Below are positions 37,805 to 44,911 of a stretch of DNA of 64,000 nucleotides, piece by piece. Source of the stretch: Pseudomonas sp. Q2-TVG4-2. GTDB taxonomy: Bacteria > Pseudomonadota > Gammaproteobacteria > Pseudomonadales > Pseudomonadaceae. Below the pieces are notes generated by a model. It was given only the letters and a program-made list of their open reading frames with translations, did no database searches and had not been told where the DNA came from. How positions within the stretch are numbered: the first letter of the stretch is position 1; the number at the start of each line of letters is the position of its first letter. Where the stretch lies: NCBI RefSeq assembly GCF_013620795.1, contig NZ_LGLW01000001.1, forward strand, positions 124,001 through 188,000, written 5' to 3'. A program made the position numbers and the translations under genes.

Positions 37805-39019
37805 GTGCGAGAGAAGCTGACGGCACGCCGACTGAATAGCCTGGAAGTCACCGGCAGGGAATACGAAGTTCACGATACCACCGTGCCCGGCCTGTTCGTG
37901 CGCGTGACGGCTGCCGGGGCAAAGTCGTACGTCGTGACCTGGGCGCGCGGCCGCAAGAAGACGCTCGGCCGTGTCGGCATCCTGACGCTTGAGCAGGCCC
38001 GCGAAGAGGCGCTGCAGTACCTCAACGAAGCACGCAAGCACGGCGAACCGCTAGCCGTCACACAAGGCCGGCGAGGTGCTGGCACCCCTACCCTGCGCCA
38101 GTTCATCGATGACCACTATATGCCGTGGTTCAAGGCCCACCACAAAGGCTACGAGAAGACGCTGCACACGCTTGACACCAGCTTCGAGCCGATCATGCAC
38201 CGCCGCCTCGATGAGATCACCGGCCGCGACCTCGAGCAGATCCGCACCGCCTGGCTGAACGGCAGCAACAAGCCGGCCACCGCGAACCGCAAGATGGGCA
38301 GCATCAGCGGAGTATTCAGCCGCGCCGTGGAATGGGGCTACCTGCCTGCCTCGCCCCTGGAGAAGGTCAAACAACTAAAGGTCGATTCGATCGGCCGCAT
38401 CCGCTACCTGTCGAAAGAGGAAAGTATGGCCCTCAGGGGCGCGCTAGACGCACGCGAGCGGATTGCCAGAGCGGAGCGTAACAGTGCGAACGAATGGCGC
38501 TTAGAGCGGCGCAGAAAGCTTCTGCCGAGCCTGCAGGAAGTTGCCTTTACCGACCATCTCAAGCCTATGGTTCTGCTATCGCTCAATACGGGGATGCGCC
38601 GCGGTGAGGTATTCAATCTGCGATGGCAAGACGTGAACCTGCAGGGTAAGACTCTGGCAGTGGCTGGGGAAGGCGCGAAGACCAGCGAGACGCGGCATAT
38701 CCCGCTAAACGCCGAGGCGCTGGCTACGCTCAAGGCCTGGAAGGAGCAAGGGAACGGGACGGGCTATGTGTTCCCAGGCGCAGAAGGCAAACCTATGGCG
38801 GACGTGAAAACAGCCTGGCTGGAGCTGCTGAAGAATGCCGGCATCGTTGGTTTCCGCTGGCACGATATGCGCCACGACTTCGCATCGCGGCTAGTGATGG
38901 CTGGCGTACCGCTGAACACAGTGCGCGATCTGCTGGGGCACACGGATATCAAGATGACGCTCCGCTATGCCCACCTTGCCCCGGATAGTAAGGCAGCTGC
39001 GGTTGATTTGATTTGCTAG
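37805..39019 (+). CDS. Tyrosine-type site-specific integrase
   Basis: A 404-residue phage-type integrase starting at GTG 37805 (MREKLTARRLNSLEV). An upstream TTG would extend it into the arm site. An N-terminal DUF4102-like arm-binding region (VPGLFVRVTAAGAKSYVVTWARGRKKTLGRVG) is followed by a SAM-like core-binding domain and the catalytic domain with LNTGMRRGEV (Arg), HDMRHDFASRL (His-x-x-Arg) and LLGHTDIKMTLRYAHL (His, Tyr). It should catalyse integration into and excision from tRNA-Arg(CCT). Its end overlaps the convergent next gene by four bases. Confidence 0.95.
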   Translation: MREKLTARRLNSLEVTGREYEVHDTTVPGLFVRVTAAGAKSYVVTWARGRKKTLGRVGILTLEQAREEALQYLNEARKHGEPLAVTQGRRGAGTPTLRQFIDDHYMPWFKAHHKGYEKTLHTLDTSFEPIMHRRLDEITGRDLEQIRTAWLNGSNKPATANRKMGSISGVFSRAVEWGYLPASPLEKVKQLKVDSIGRIRYLSKEESMALRGALDARERIARAERNSANEWRLERRRKLLPSLQEVAFTDHLKPMVLLSLNTGMRRGEVFNLRWQDVNLQGKTLAVAGEGAKTSETRHIPLNAEALATLKAWKEQGNGTGYVFPGAEGKPMADVKTAWLELLKNAGIVGFRWHDMRHDFASRLVMAGVPLNTVRDLLGHTDIKMTLRYAHLAPDSKAAAVDLIC

Positions 39020-39717
39020 ATGAGCGGTCTGCCCTCATAGGCCTTTAGCTTAACCTGGGCCATACGTAACCGGGATTGCAAAGCCTGAAGCTCCATAACT
39101 ATCCGTTGCTGAGCATGGGCAAGCTCTTCGTACTTTTCAGACGCCTTAGGATTCTGAATCAGCAGCTCTTTGAGCTCTTGATAGAGCTGATCTGAGCTTG
39201 CTTGAAGGTCCCGTATTTCCGTGGGGACACCTAAGTCAGCATAAGTGATAGCCTCGGCGCTCTTACGCTCGCTCACAATGTCCTGTACCAACCACCAGTA
39301 CCGGGAAAGCTCCTCAAGCTGAGCATTTTCCATGCAACAATCGACTGGTGACTTAGGAAGGCTGTTCCAAAATGGCGGGGACAGCTTAATAGTTTCCCAG
39401 AGTTGCGATTCTTCATAAGTGAGAAGTGCAGGGAAGTTACTAGCCAACTGGAAAAAGCGGACTGCCTCGTCCGCAGACCAAAGCTCCTCGTCAACCAGCG
39501 CAGCGACGGTGGATGGTGTGTCGCCTTCCCTTGCCAGGACGGAAAGAGGCGCCTCGATCCGCTGAAGCCCTTCCTGCACAGCCCACTCCACCACACCAGT
39601 AACAGTGCGCTTCTGGATGCGGGCGGCTAGATCAATTCCATATTTGATTCGTGGATCGATTCGCAGCGAGACGCTGACTGTCGAAGCCTGATCAGCTGTT
39701 TTCTTTGGCCTGGCCAT
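39016..39717 (-). CDS. Ribbon-helix-helix-like protein with C-terminal coiled coil
   Basis: A 233-residue protein starting at ATG 39717 after AAGGAGAT. The N-terminus (ARPKKTADQASTVSVSLRIDPRIKYGIDLAARIQKRTVTGVVEWAV) fits a ribbon-helix-helix DNA-binding fold. The end, LQASSDQLYQELKELLIQ through RLRMAQVKLKAYEG, is a probable coiled coil. It is transcribed against the integrase and divergently from the AlpA-like gene, so a regulator of integration or excision is a reasonable guess. I do not recognise the family. Confidence 0.75.
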   Translation of the reverse strand: MARPKKTADQASTVSVSLRIDPRIKYGIDLAARIQKRTVTGVVEWAVQEGLQRIEAPLSVLAREGDTPSTVAALVDEELWSADEAVRFFQLASNFPALLTYEESQLWETIKLSPPFWNSLPKSPVDCCMENAQLEELSRYWWLVQDIVSERKSAEAITYADLGVPTEIRDLQASSDQLYQELKELLIQNPKASEKYEELAHAQQRIVMELQALQSRLRMAQVKLKAYEGRPLI

Positions 39718-39868
39718 GATATCTCCTTTGAACGCAAAGACTGGACGCGAATGCATTAACTGTCAATCGTCCCACTGCATTTCGTAATGCATATGCTTGC
39801 ACAAACCAGATATGCGTTCTACGATTGCAATCACTGGCCACCCATCACTCGGCCAGTTGGAGAAGACG

Positions 39869-40069
39869 ATGAGCCAACTAGCAACCCTGCAACCCCTCGC
39901 CGTAGGCCCTGAAGAGGCCGCACGAGCGTCCGGCACCACCCGTTCCGCCGTTTATGAAGCCATCGCCCGGGGCGATCTCGTGTCGTTTAAGGCAGGCAAG
40001 CGCCGACTGATCCTCGTTGAGGAACTGCGCGCCTGGCTGAACCGGATGGCAAAGGAGAACGCCCGGTGA
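39869..40069 (+). CDS. AlpA/Xis-like helix-turn-helix protein
   Basis: A 66-residue protein starting at ATG 39869 after GGAGAAG. The sequence VGPEEAARASGTTRSAVYEAIARGDLVSFKAGKRRLILVEELRAWLNRM is a MerR/excisionase-type winged helix (HTH_17). Such proteins act as recombination directionality factors or activators of int. It heads a rightward operon with overlapping small genes. Confidence 0.85.
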   Translation: MSQLATLQPLAVGPEEAARASGTTRSAVYEAIARGDLVSFKAGKRRLILVEELRAWLNRMAKENAR

Positions 40070-40206
40070 ACACCGATACGTTGAAAATTAAACTGATTGG
40101 TAAGGCCGGCGCCGTGTTGGGCTGGCTGTCCCTGCCGGGCATTGCTCGCCTGGCTGATCTGGAACAGCTCCGTAACTTCGGGGCGTGCCGCTTGGAGCTT
40201 GTATGA
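40066..40206 (+). CDS. Small hypothetical protein, 46 residues
   Basis: A GTG-started frame overlaps the AlpA-like stop (GTGA at 40066-40069) and ends in an ATGA overlap with the next gene. The product is MNTDTLKIKLIGKAGAVLGWL... ending ACRLELV, with no recognisable domain. The tight stop/start overlaps at both ends are the main support. Confidence 0.55.
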   Translation: MNTDTLKIKLIGKAGAVLGWLSLPGIARLADLEQLRNFGACRLELV

Positions 40207-40547
40207 GAGAGAAACTAGACGGTAAACCCGAAGCGGAGCTGCAACTCCGCCAGGGCAATTACCAAAACGTCATGAGCATGACAGCACGGATTGTGGCACC
40301 CGCTCCCGATCTTGTCGACCACTCCGCCGACGCACAGGCCGCCAGGCTCGTCGCCGCCTTGCGGGCGGGCCCCGTCTCGACCATCACCGCCGCTAAGGAT
40401 CTGGACATAGTCCATCCGCCATCGACAGTGCGCCGCTTGCGCCGCGACGGGTGGGGAATAGTCACCGAATGGACCTATATCCCCACCGAAGCGGGCCGGA
40501 AGCCGCATAGGGTCGGCCTGTACGTCCTGATAGCAGAAGCTGCCTAA
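40203..40547 (+). CDS. Hypothetical protein, possible winged helix
   Basis: A 114-residue protein starting at ATG 40203 (overlapping the 46-residue gene's stop). The C-terminal half (AARLVAALRAGPVSTITAAKDLDIVHPPSTVRRLRRDGWGIVTEWTYIPTEAGRKPHRVGLYVL) resembles winged-helix proteins that select DNA with an initial HTH and a beta wing, as in phage helix-turn-helix genes. No firm family. It continues the alpA-like operon. Confidence 0.7.
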   Translation: MREKLDGKPEAELQLRQGNYQNVMSMTARIVAPAPDLVDHSADAQAARLVAALRAGPVSTITAAKDLDIVHPPSTVRRLRRDGWGIVTEWTYIPTEAGRKPHRVGLYVLIAEAA

Positions 40548-40592
40548 CGGCCTGGCTGCCGGCGGAGCAGCCCTCTGCCGGCCTTCTGATGG

Positions 40593-41069
40593 ATGACAGG
40601 AATGGCTATTCGCAAAGGCAAAGGCAACACCAAAACGAAGGCGCCCCCGTTCGCGATGCTGCAGAAGGCCATGATCCAGTCGGCCGGCTACAGATCGCTC
40701 AGCTTTGTAGCGCGTGGCGTTCTGGTGGAGCTGTTAGCGCAGTACAACGGCGAGAACAACGGCGACCTGTCCGCCACTCGAACCATGGCGAGAGATTGGG
40801 GCATCGGCTCAGCGCACACGTTACAGAAGGCGCTGGCCGACCTGGAGGAAGGCGGATGGATCATTCAGACCAGAAGCAGCCTGTTCAACCGGCACGGCGC
40901 CAGGTGCGCCCTGTATGCAGTTGCCTGGCTGCCGATCAACGAATGTCCCGGCAAGGATCTGGAAGTAGCGCCGCGCCGCGCTCCGGTGCGCCCATTGCCA
41001 ACCCTGTTCGGTTCGATTTCTTCCAGTGCAGAAAATGCACACGTACCGGTGCAGAAACTGCACAAGTAG
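40593..41069 (+). CDS. Phage-type winged-helix protein, possible replication or regulatory role
   Basis: A 158-residue basic protein. KGNTKTKAPPFAMLQKAMIQSAGYRSLSFVARGVLVELLAQYNGENNGDLSATRTMARDWGIGSAHTLQKALADLEEGGWI resembles winged-helix proteins found in prophages and replication modules. ATG 40593 is the first start; ATG 40602 is an alternative. The C-terminus encodes two of the four GTGCAGAAANTGCAC palindromes described separately. Function unproven. Confidence 0.7.
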   Translation: MTGMAIRKGKGNTKTKAPPFAMLQKAMIQSAGYRSLSFVARGVLVELLAQYNGENNGDLSATRTMARDWGIGSAHTLQKALADLEEGGWIIQTRSSLFNRHGARCALYAVAWLPINECPGKDLEVAPRRAPVRPLPTLFGSISSSAENAHVPVQKLHK

Positions 41070-41171
41070 AAAACCGCGTCCGTACGGTTTCGTATGGCTC
41101 TGTTTCGGGCGCCCTTCTATATGTGCAGAAAGTGCACCGTAATCGCGGTTCTACGTGTGCAGAAAGTGCAC
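41026..41171. repeat. Four copies of a GTGCA-GAAAN-TGCAC palindromic repeat
   Basis: Units lie at 41026-41040, 41049-41063, 41123-41137 and 41157-41171, all in one orientation because the GAAAN centre is asymmetric. The arms GTGCA/TGCAC are identical in all four. The first two are inside the 3' end of the winged-helix gene; the last two are beyond it. They could be protein-binding iterons, RNA hairpins or a satellite origin. Confidence 0.85.
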
Positions 41172-41318
41172 ACCCTTTTAGATATTATACCACCCAGTAA
41201 GGCGTAGCTCACCGACGAGCTGCATCAAGTAAGACCGCCACAGACAGATAACCAACACACATTCACGCGGCACCGAGAATCTAGGGAGGGGGACCGGTGC
41301 CGCACAAGGAGAACACCA

Positions 41319-41576
41319 ATGACCGCATCAATGAACGCAGCCATCGAAACAACCGTTTGCCCAATCGACGCGTACGACAACGTGACCCAAGCCCGCGAGA
41401 TTCTCCAATGGATGGAGGCGTTAGGGGCCGCGACGAGTGACGCACTAAAGACCAACGACCTGTCACGCGCCAAGGCCCTAGCCGGCCTGACGTCATACCT
41501 GGGGAACGACTGGGCGAATTACTTCGATTGCCAGGCCGAAAGCCTAGCCATCAAGCACGGGTTGAATAAGCAATGA
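41319..41576 (+). CDS. Hypothetical protein, 85 residues
   Basis: Starts at ATG 41319 after AAGGAGAA. Mostly helical (YDNVTQAREILQWMEALGAATSDALKTNDLSRAKALAGLTSYLGNDWANYFD). No recognised domain. Its stop overlaps the next start (ATGA), forming a two-gene unit. The composition and the good ribosome-binding site support a real gene. Confidence 0.75.
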   Translation: MTASMNAAIETTVCPIDAYDNVTQAREILQWMEALGAATSDALKTNDLSRAKALAGLTSYLGNDWANYFDCQAESLAIKHGLNKQ

Positions 41577-41872
41577 GCGCCGTGTGCTGGAGCCATCTGC
41601 TGCCCGATCCGTCGCGGCTCAACCACCTGTCCACCGATGAACTGCAAGCCATCGGGCGCACCGCCCAATGCGAGGCGATGACCGTAGCGCACGGAATTGC
41701 CTCCATCGGTGAGCTGCTGGCCTTCACGGCTGACGCTGGCGAACTTGTGGACGATACCGCCCGAAATATCGGCTGGCTGATCAAATCGCTGGGCACACTG
41801 TCCGGCCGGATCGTGGATGTCGCGAACGGCGTCGAATATGAGCTTGAGCGACGAAAGCCAGCCGCCGAGTAA
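41573..41872 (+). CDS. Hypothetical protein, 99 residues
   Basis: Starts at ATG 41573, overlapping the previous stop. Helical, with LSTDELQAIGRTAQCEAMTVAHGIASIGELLAFTADAGELVDDTARNIGWLIKSLGTLSGRIVDVANGVEYELERR. Size and layout resemble small accessory genes of phages and satellites. No domain recognised. Confidence 0.75.
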   Translation: MSAVCWSHLLPDPSRLNHLSTDELQAIGRTAQCEAMTVAHGIASIGELLAFTADAGELVDDTARNIGWLIKSLGTLSGRIVDVANGVEYELERRKPAAE

Positions 41873-41928
41873 CGCCAGACCCCGCCAGCGAGCGGGTTCT
41901 TTTTGGTCCGCTCCCGATGAGGATTGTT

Positions 41929-42186
41929 ATGGATCCCGAAATCATCCACATTCCCCAACTAGCTCAAATGCTAAGCCGTACTGAAAGTTCAATCAGAAGC
42001 GCAATTCGAGATGGCGCGCAGTGGCTTCCACCCTACTTCCGGCAAGGCACTCGAATTTGCTGGAGGGTTGAGACCGTTCGCCACTTTCTGCGCGAGTATG
42101 AAGAAGGGGCGTTGCCGAAGAAAAAGCCAGGCAGGCCGCGTAGGGAACCGCCAACGCTGCGGTCCATTGATCAAAGCAAACGCTGA
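41929..42186 (+). CDS. Small helix-turn-helix protein
   Basis: 85 residues starting at ATG 41929, chosen because GAGGA lies before it; an in-frame ATG at 41917 has no such site. The sequence IIHIPQLAQMLSRTESSIRSAIRDGAQWLPPYFRQGTRICWRVETVRHFLREYEEG is a MerR/excisionase-type HTH with a basic tail (KKKPGRPRREP). A DNA-binding regulator or directionality factor of the island is likely. Confidence 0.75.
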   Translation: MDPEIIHIPQLAQMLSRTESSIRSAIRDGAQWLPPYFRQGTRICWRVETVRHFLREYEEGALPKKKPGRPRREPPTLRSIDQSKR

Positions 42187-42198
42187 CGGCCCGGCACG

Positions 42199-42462
42199 AT
42201 GAAGACTCTTTTTATCCTGATGGCTCAATACGACGGCTTGGCAGTCATCCCGCTAGAGCGCGTGTGCGCCGATTACTTCCCTCATCTATCGCCTGAGAAG
42301 TTGCTGCGCAAGGTGCTTGCCGGCCAGCTCCGGCTTCCAATCACCCGTATCGAGCCGAGCCAGAAAGCCGCCCGCGGGGTTCACGTCCAGGACTTGGCTG
42401 ACTACATCGATGCGCGCCGGGATGAGGCCTTGGAGGGCCTTGAGAAGCTTCACCGTAGGTGA
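42199..42462 (+). CDS. PrtN-family pyocin activator-like protein
   Basis: 87 residues. KTLFILMAQYDGLAVIPLERVCADYFPHLSPEKLLRKVLAGQLRLPITRIEPSQKAARGVHVQDLADYIDARR matches the PrtN family well (the LLMAQYxGxAVIPL start and LRKVLAGxxxLPI core). PrtN in P. aeruginosa activates pyocin genes after RecA-mediated loss of PrtR. The start is 13 bases after the previous stop and lacks a strong ribosome-binding site, suggesting coupling. Here it may activate island or resident phage/pyocin genes on DNA damage. Confidence 0.85.
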   Translation: MKTLFILMAQYDGLAVIPLERVCADYFPHLSPEKLLRKVLAGQLRLPITRIEPSQKAARGVHVQDLADYIDARRDEALEGLEKLHRR

Positions 42463-42521
42463 ACGAGTGCCGAGCGCTGATGATTGGTTCGCCTACCGTC
42501 TGACCGCGACGAAACCCAACC

Positions 42522-42908
42522 CTAACCAGCTGGGTTTTTCTTCCTCGCCGCCTTTTCGTTCCGCACTAGCCCTTTGGCTTTCTTCAAGCGCGCCAGGATG
42601 GCTTCAGCCCGCGGCCCCTCGTGGGCGAGCGCAGCCTGCCGGGCCTTTACTATCGGCTGTCGCTTGTAGTCGTTCGCGATGGCTTTCCAGCGTTCGCAGA
42701 CAGCGACCTCGCCGCTATAGTCCTTTGACTTGCGCAAAAGGATGGCGGCTCGCTCAAAGTAGTACGGCGCAGCGCATAGACGCTCCCCTTCTGGCTGCCG
42801 CCAGTAGGAATCCGCCTCAGCGGCGCAACAGGCCAGCATCGTTGCAAGGTCATGCTTGCCCGTCTCGGCGAGCTCATACGTCGGTATTCCGTTCACGTCC
42901 GGTTTCAT
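42522..42908 (-). CDS. Hypothetical protein, 128 residues
   Basis: Transcribed leftward, convergent with the PrtN-like gene. Start at ATG 42908 (spacing from AAGGAG favours it over ATG 42911). Central LACCAAEADSYWRQPEGERLCAAPYYFERAAILLRKSKDYSGEVAVCERWKAIANDYKRQPIVKARQAALAHEGPRAEAILARLKKAKG is helical, and the end is basic. I recognise no family with confidence. A gene of this kind with the W-K-A-I-x-x-D-Y segment is common in Pseudomonas accessory DNA, by impression only. Confidence 0.7.
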   Translation of the reverse strand: MKPDVNGIPTYELAETGKHDLATMLACCAAEADSYWRQPEGERLCAAPYYFERAAILLRKSKDYSGEVAVCERWKAIANDYKRQPIVKARQAALAHEGPRAEAILARLKKAKGLVRNEKAARKKNPAG

Positions 42909-43040
42909 CATGCGCTCCTTGCAGCAGGCTCAACGGTAGCACCCTGCCAACCATTGCGGTATGGCCTGCTCCACCGTAGCGATATCCGTCCAGAGTGGCG
43001 CCCTCGCCACCGTGGAGCCACCCTGCCCCTACCAATATCA

Positions 43041-43070
43041 GTCGAAACTACCAAAACTGGTAGTCTCGAC
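43041..43070. repeat. Inverted repeat of 13-base arms
   Basis: GTCGAAACTACCA and TGGTAGTCTCGAC flank AAAC; 12 of 13 positions pair. There is no following T-run in either direction, so an operator or RNA hairpin is likelier than a terminator. Confidence 0.7.
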
Positions 43071-43282
43071 AACGTTCAGTATGGGCACCAACCCGAACCG
43101 GAACCGGTACCGTCCGGAGTTATTCCGCCAACTCGGACTATTTCCAAATCTGCCACCGTGTCGAAATCAACACACTGTGTCGTTTTCAACACTTCGTTTG
43201 GCTTGGTGGCAGCCGATCACTAAGGAACAGAAAGGCCCTCACCGGTCGGGCAAACTGCGGACAGTTGCAACGCAACGGGCAC

Positions 43283-43305
43283 AAAAAACCCCGCACGTGG
43301 CGGGG
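43283..43305 (-). terminator. Terminator of the toxin-antitoxin operon
   Basis: CCCCGC-ACGTG-GCGGGG, followed on the minus strand by GTTTTTT. It lies 20 bases after the antitoxin stop. Confidence 0.85.
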
Positions 43306-43325
43306 CAAATTGCTGGCCTTACGAC

Positions 43326-43640
43326 TCACACGGCTGCTAGACGATCAACCATATCCGGGTATTCTTCGACCAGCTTGATCAAAAGAGCAGCTTGCGGATT
43401 GGGTTTTGCCTTCGCCTGCTCCCAGTTGCGTAGCGTCGCTGGATTGGTTCGGATTCTTCTGGCGAACACAGCTTGCGACATATGAAGTTTGCTACGAAGC
43501 TGGACAATCTCTCGGGCGGTAACCTCCGGGGCTGGCTTCTCTTCGACGGAGCGATGGCGGAGCGTAATTTTGCCCTCGCGCTGCGCTGCCATCTCCCCAA
43601 CGCCCTGCATCATCTCAGCGAACAAATCGCGCTTTTTCAT
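43326..43640 (-). CDS. XRE-type antitoxin (HigA-like)
   Basis: A 104-residue protein. An N-terminal helical part (RDLFAEMMQGVGEMAAQREGKITLRHRSVEEKPAPEVTAREIVQLRSKL) is followed by a HTH: MSQAVFARRIRTNPATLRNWEQAKAKPNPQAALLIKLVEEYPDMV. This architecture is that of HigA-2/RelB-type antitoxins that follow RelE/HigB toxins. It overlaps the toxin stop (ATGA), and would bind and repress the operon with the toxin. Confidence 0.88.
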   Translation of the reverse strand: MKKRDLFAEMMQGVGEMAAQREGKITLRHRSVEEKPAPEVTAREIVQLRSKLHMSQAVFARRIRTNPATLRNWEQAKAKPNPQAALLIKLVEEYPDMVDRLAAV

Positions 43641-43981
43641 TTGGCACCTCGCAGTTTAAGCTCATCAGTGATGGCTTTCTTGAGAGCCTTTTCCTGATCG
43701 GAAGTCAGATTCTCAAGTTCATCTTTATCGTAGACGGCGAACATCCAGAACTGGCCATCTCCAGACAGCCAGTAATAGATAACCCGTAAGCCTCCCCTCT
43801 TGCCTTTTCCTCTTCGCGCATCGGCCCAGCGAACCTTGCGGAACCCTCCCGTTCTAGGCATTACGTCGCCCAACTCTGGACTAGCAACCAGATCCTGCTG
43901 AAGTTGGCGATACTCATCGTCCGTCAGGTAGTCGCCAACGGTGGCGGTGAAACTAGAGGTTTCGACGAAGACGGCTTTCAT
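43637..43981 (-). CDS. RelE/HigB-family toxin
   Basis: A 114-residue protein starting at ATG 43981 (MKAVFVETSSFT); the frame extends further upstream over the promoter region. LTDDEYRQLQQDLVASPELGDVMPRTGGFRKVRWADARRGKGKRGGLRVIYYWLSGDGQFWMFAVYDKDELENLTSDQEKALKKAI is typical of RelE superfamily toxins of the HigB-2 type, which cleave mRNA at the ribosome. The toxin precedes the antitoxin, as in hig loci. It likely stabilises the island. Confidence 0.9.
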   Translation of the reverse strand: MKAVFVETSSFTATVGDYLTDDEYRQLQQDLVASPELGDVMPRTGGFRKVRWADARRGKGKRGGLRVIYYWLSGDGQFWMFAVYDKDELENLTSDQEKALKKAITDELKLRGAK

Positions 43982-43988
43982 GGACGAA

Positions 43989-44040
43989 ACTATACGCAAG
44001 TTGCTTACATTTGAGCAAGACGTTGCCGCAATATATTGCG
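43989..44040 (-). promoter_or_regulatory. Putative TA promoter and operator palindrome
   Basis: On the minus strand TTGCTC and TATAGT (18-base spacing) end 7 bases before the toxin ATG, implying a leaderless or nearly leaderless transcript. A perfect 14-base palindrome CGCAATATATTGCG (44027-44040) lies just upstream and could be the antitoxin operator. Confidence 0.45.
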
Positions 44041-44218
44041 CGAGGAACGGCGGCTCCCGGCACACTGATCGGGGTTCTGTTGTGTTGCTTTGGTGAAGGT
44101 TATGCCGCTGCCGTATCCATTCAGTCTTGAAGAATAGAGACAGACCAACCTGTCCGACTCGGACCAGATCGGCGGTTTCACTCGATCAGACCGAGGGTTT
44201 CCCCAGAGTTGGGGATAT

Positions 44219-44264
44219 CTCACCGAGACCAAACCATCTCAGTGAGACCAAAACGGCTCACTCG
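44219..44264. repeat. 19-base tandem repeats (iteron-like)
   Basis: CTCACCGAGACCAAACCAT (44219-44237) is followed directly by CTCAGTGAGACCAAAACGG (44238-44256), then the start of a third unit CTCACTCG (44257-44264). The length and spacing resemble plasmid iterons. Confidence 0.65.
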
Positions 44265-44285
44265 CCCTGACAGCAGGCCGGAGCA

Positions 44286-44348
44286 GGTACGCAAAACACT
44301 GGTACGCAAGCCGGTACGCACGGAATCAGTACTTTTTCGGTGCGTACC
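44286..44348. repeat. GGTACGCA repeats, three direct and one inverted
   Basis: GGTACGCA lies at 44286, 44301 and 44313 in direct orientation, and its near inverse TGCGTACC at 44341-44348. Spacings are 15 and 12 bases, then an inversion. Candidate multi-site binding array. Confidence 0.75.
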
Positions 44349-44573
44349 TCGGCTAGTCGAAAACACCGAAATTCCGGTAGTTCCGATAAGCGCTCGCCTG
44401 CCCGACACGCCGCGCCACTGGTGTAAGGGTGTCGGGCGTATCACTTTGGATCACCCAGAATTGCTGGCACGTTTCCAGTCTTCCGCCCCTTCGCCACCCC
44501 CCGCCGATTCGCCCTCCCTTCTGTATCAGCTCAAGCACACCTTAAAACTACTGGATGAATACACACTAAAAGC

Positions 44574-44623
44574 TTGCCTTCTGCTTGCATCGGCATATCA
44601 TGTCAATTAAGACGACACGTCTT
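44574..44623 (+). promoter_or_regulatory. Putative promoter with downstream palindrome
   Basis: TTGCCT (44574-44579), a 16-base spacer, and TATCAT (44596-44601) precede a palindrome AAGACG-ACA-CGTCTT (44609-44623) near the expected start site. It would drive the gene at 44649 and its operon. Confidence 0.4.
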
Positions 44624-44648
44624 GTTAGCAGACACAGAGGGCTAAACT

Positions 44649-44840
44649 ATGGCATTCACCGAAGCTCAGCAGCCGACCAAGCGCCGGGGGCGCGCCAAGG
44701 ACGTCACGAAGCGCGAGGTGGAGGCTGCCCGTAATCGCCTCCGTGATGCCGCCGCAGCTGGCGATGTTCAAGCCTGCGCCGCCCTAGTCGCCCTGGCTGA
44801 GCGCCGCCCGGTATTCCCTGATGTGGTTATTGCCGCATGA
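44649..44840 (+). CDS. Hypothetical protein, 63 residues
   Basis: Basic and alanine-rich: MAFTEAQQPTKRRGRAKDVTKREVEAARNRLRDAAAAGDVQACAALVALAERRPVF... GAGGG precedes the ATG. No domain recognised, though the N-terminal KRRGRAK stretch could bind nucleic acid. First gene of a rightward run with the genes at 44912 and 45472. A 20-codon frame (44837-44899) overlaps its stop but is too short to support. Confidence 0.65.
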   Translation: MAFTEAQQPTKRRGRAKDVTKREVEAARNRLRDAAAAGDVQACAALVALAERRPVFPDVVIAA

Positions 44841-44911
44841 CGACAGCCATCCCTTATGGCATTTCCAGCGGCCAGATCCCGGCCGCCCTAGCAGGATGAC
44901 GAGGACACCCT

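Larger units (their letters stand above)
42909..43325. other. Intergenic region with inverted repeats and a terminator
   Basis: Of these 417 bases, 42968-43018 hold 15-base arms (13 matching) with an inner alternative stem GTGGCG/CGCCAC, and 43041-43070 hold GTCGAAACTACCA/TGGTAGTCTCGAC. The TA terminator is at 43283-43305. No supported gene. Confidence 0.55.
43982..44648. other. Intergenic region rich in short repeats
   Basis: This 667-base gap between the divergent toxin and the 63-residue gene holds the TA promoter and palindrome, a small hairpin (CCCCA-GAGT-TGGGG at 44201-44214), 19-base tandem repeats (44219-44264), GGTACGCA repeats (44286-44348) and a promoter with a palindrome (44574-44623). 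No credible gene of its own. Confidence 0.6.

Noticed and set aside
41026..41171. CRISPR array
   Set aside because: Only four 15-base units with irregular spacing, partly inside a coding region; no cas genes.
42317..42979. Plus-strand frame of 220 codons over the 128-residue gene
   Set aside because: Arg/Ser/Pro-rich; runs through the end of the PrtN-like gene and antisense to a better gene.
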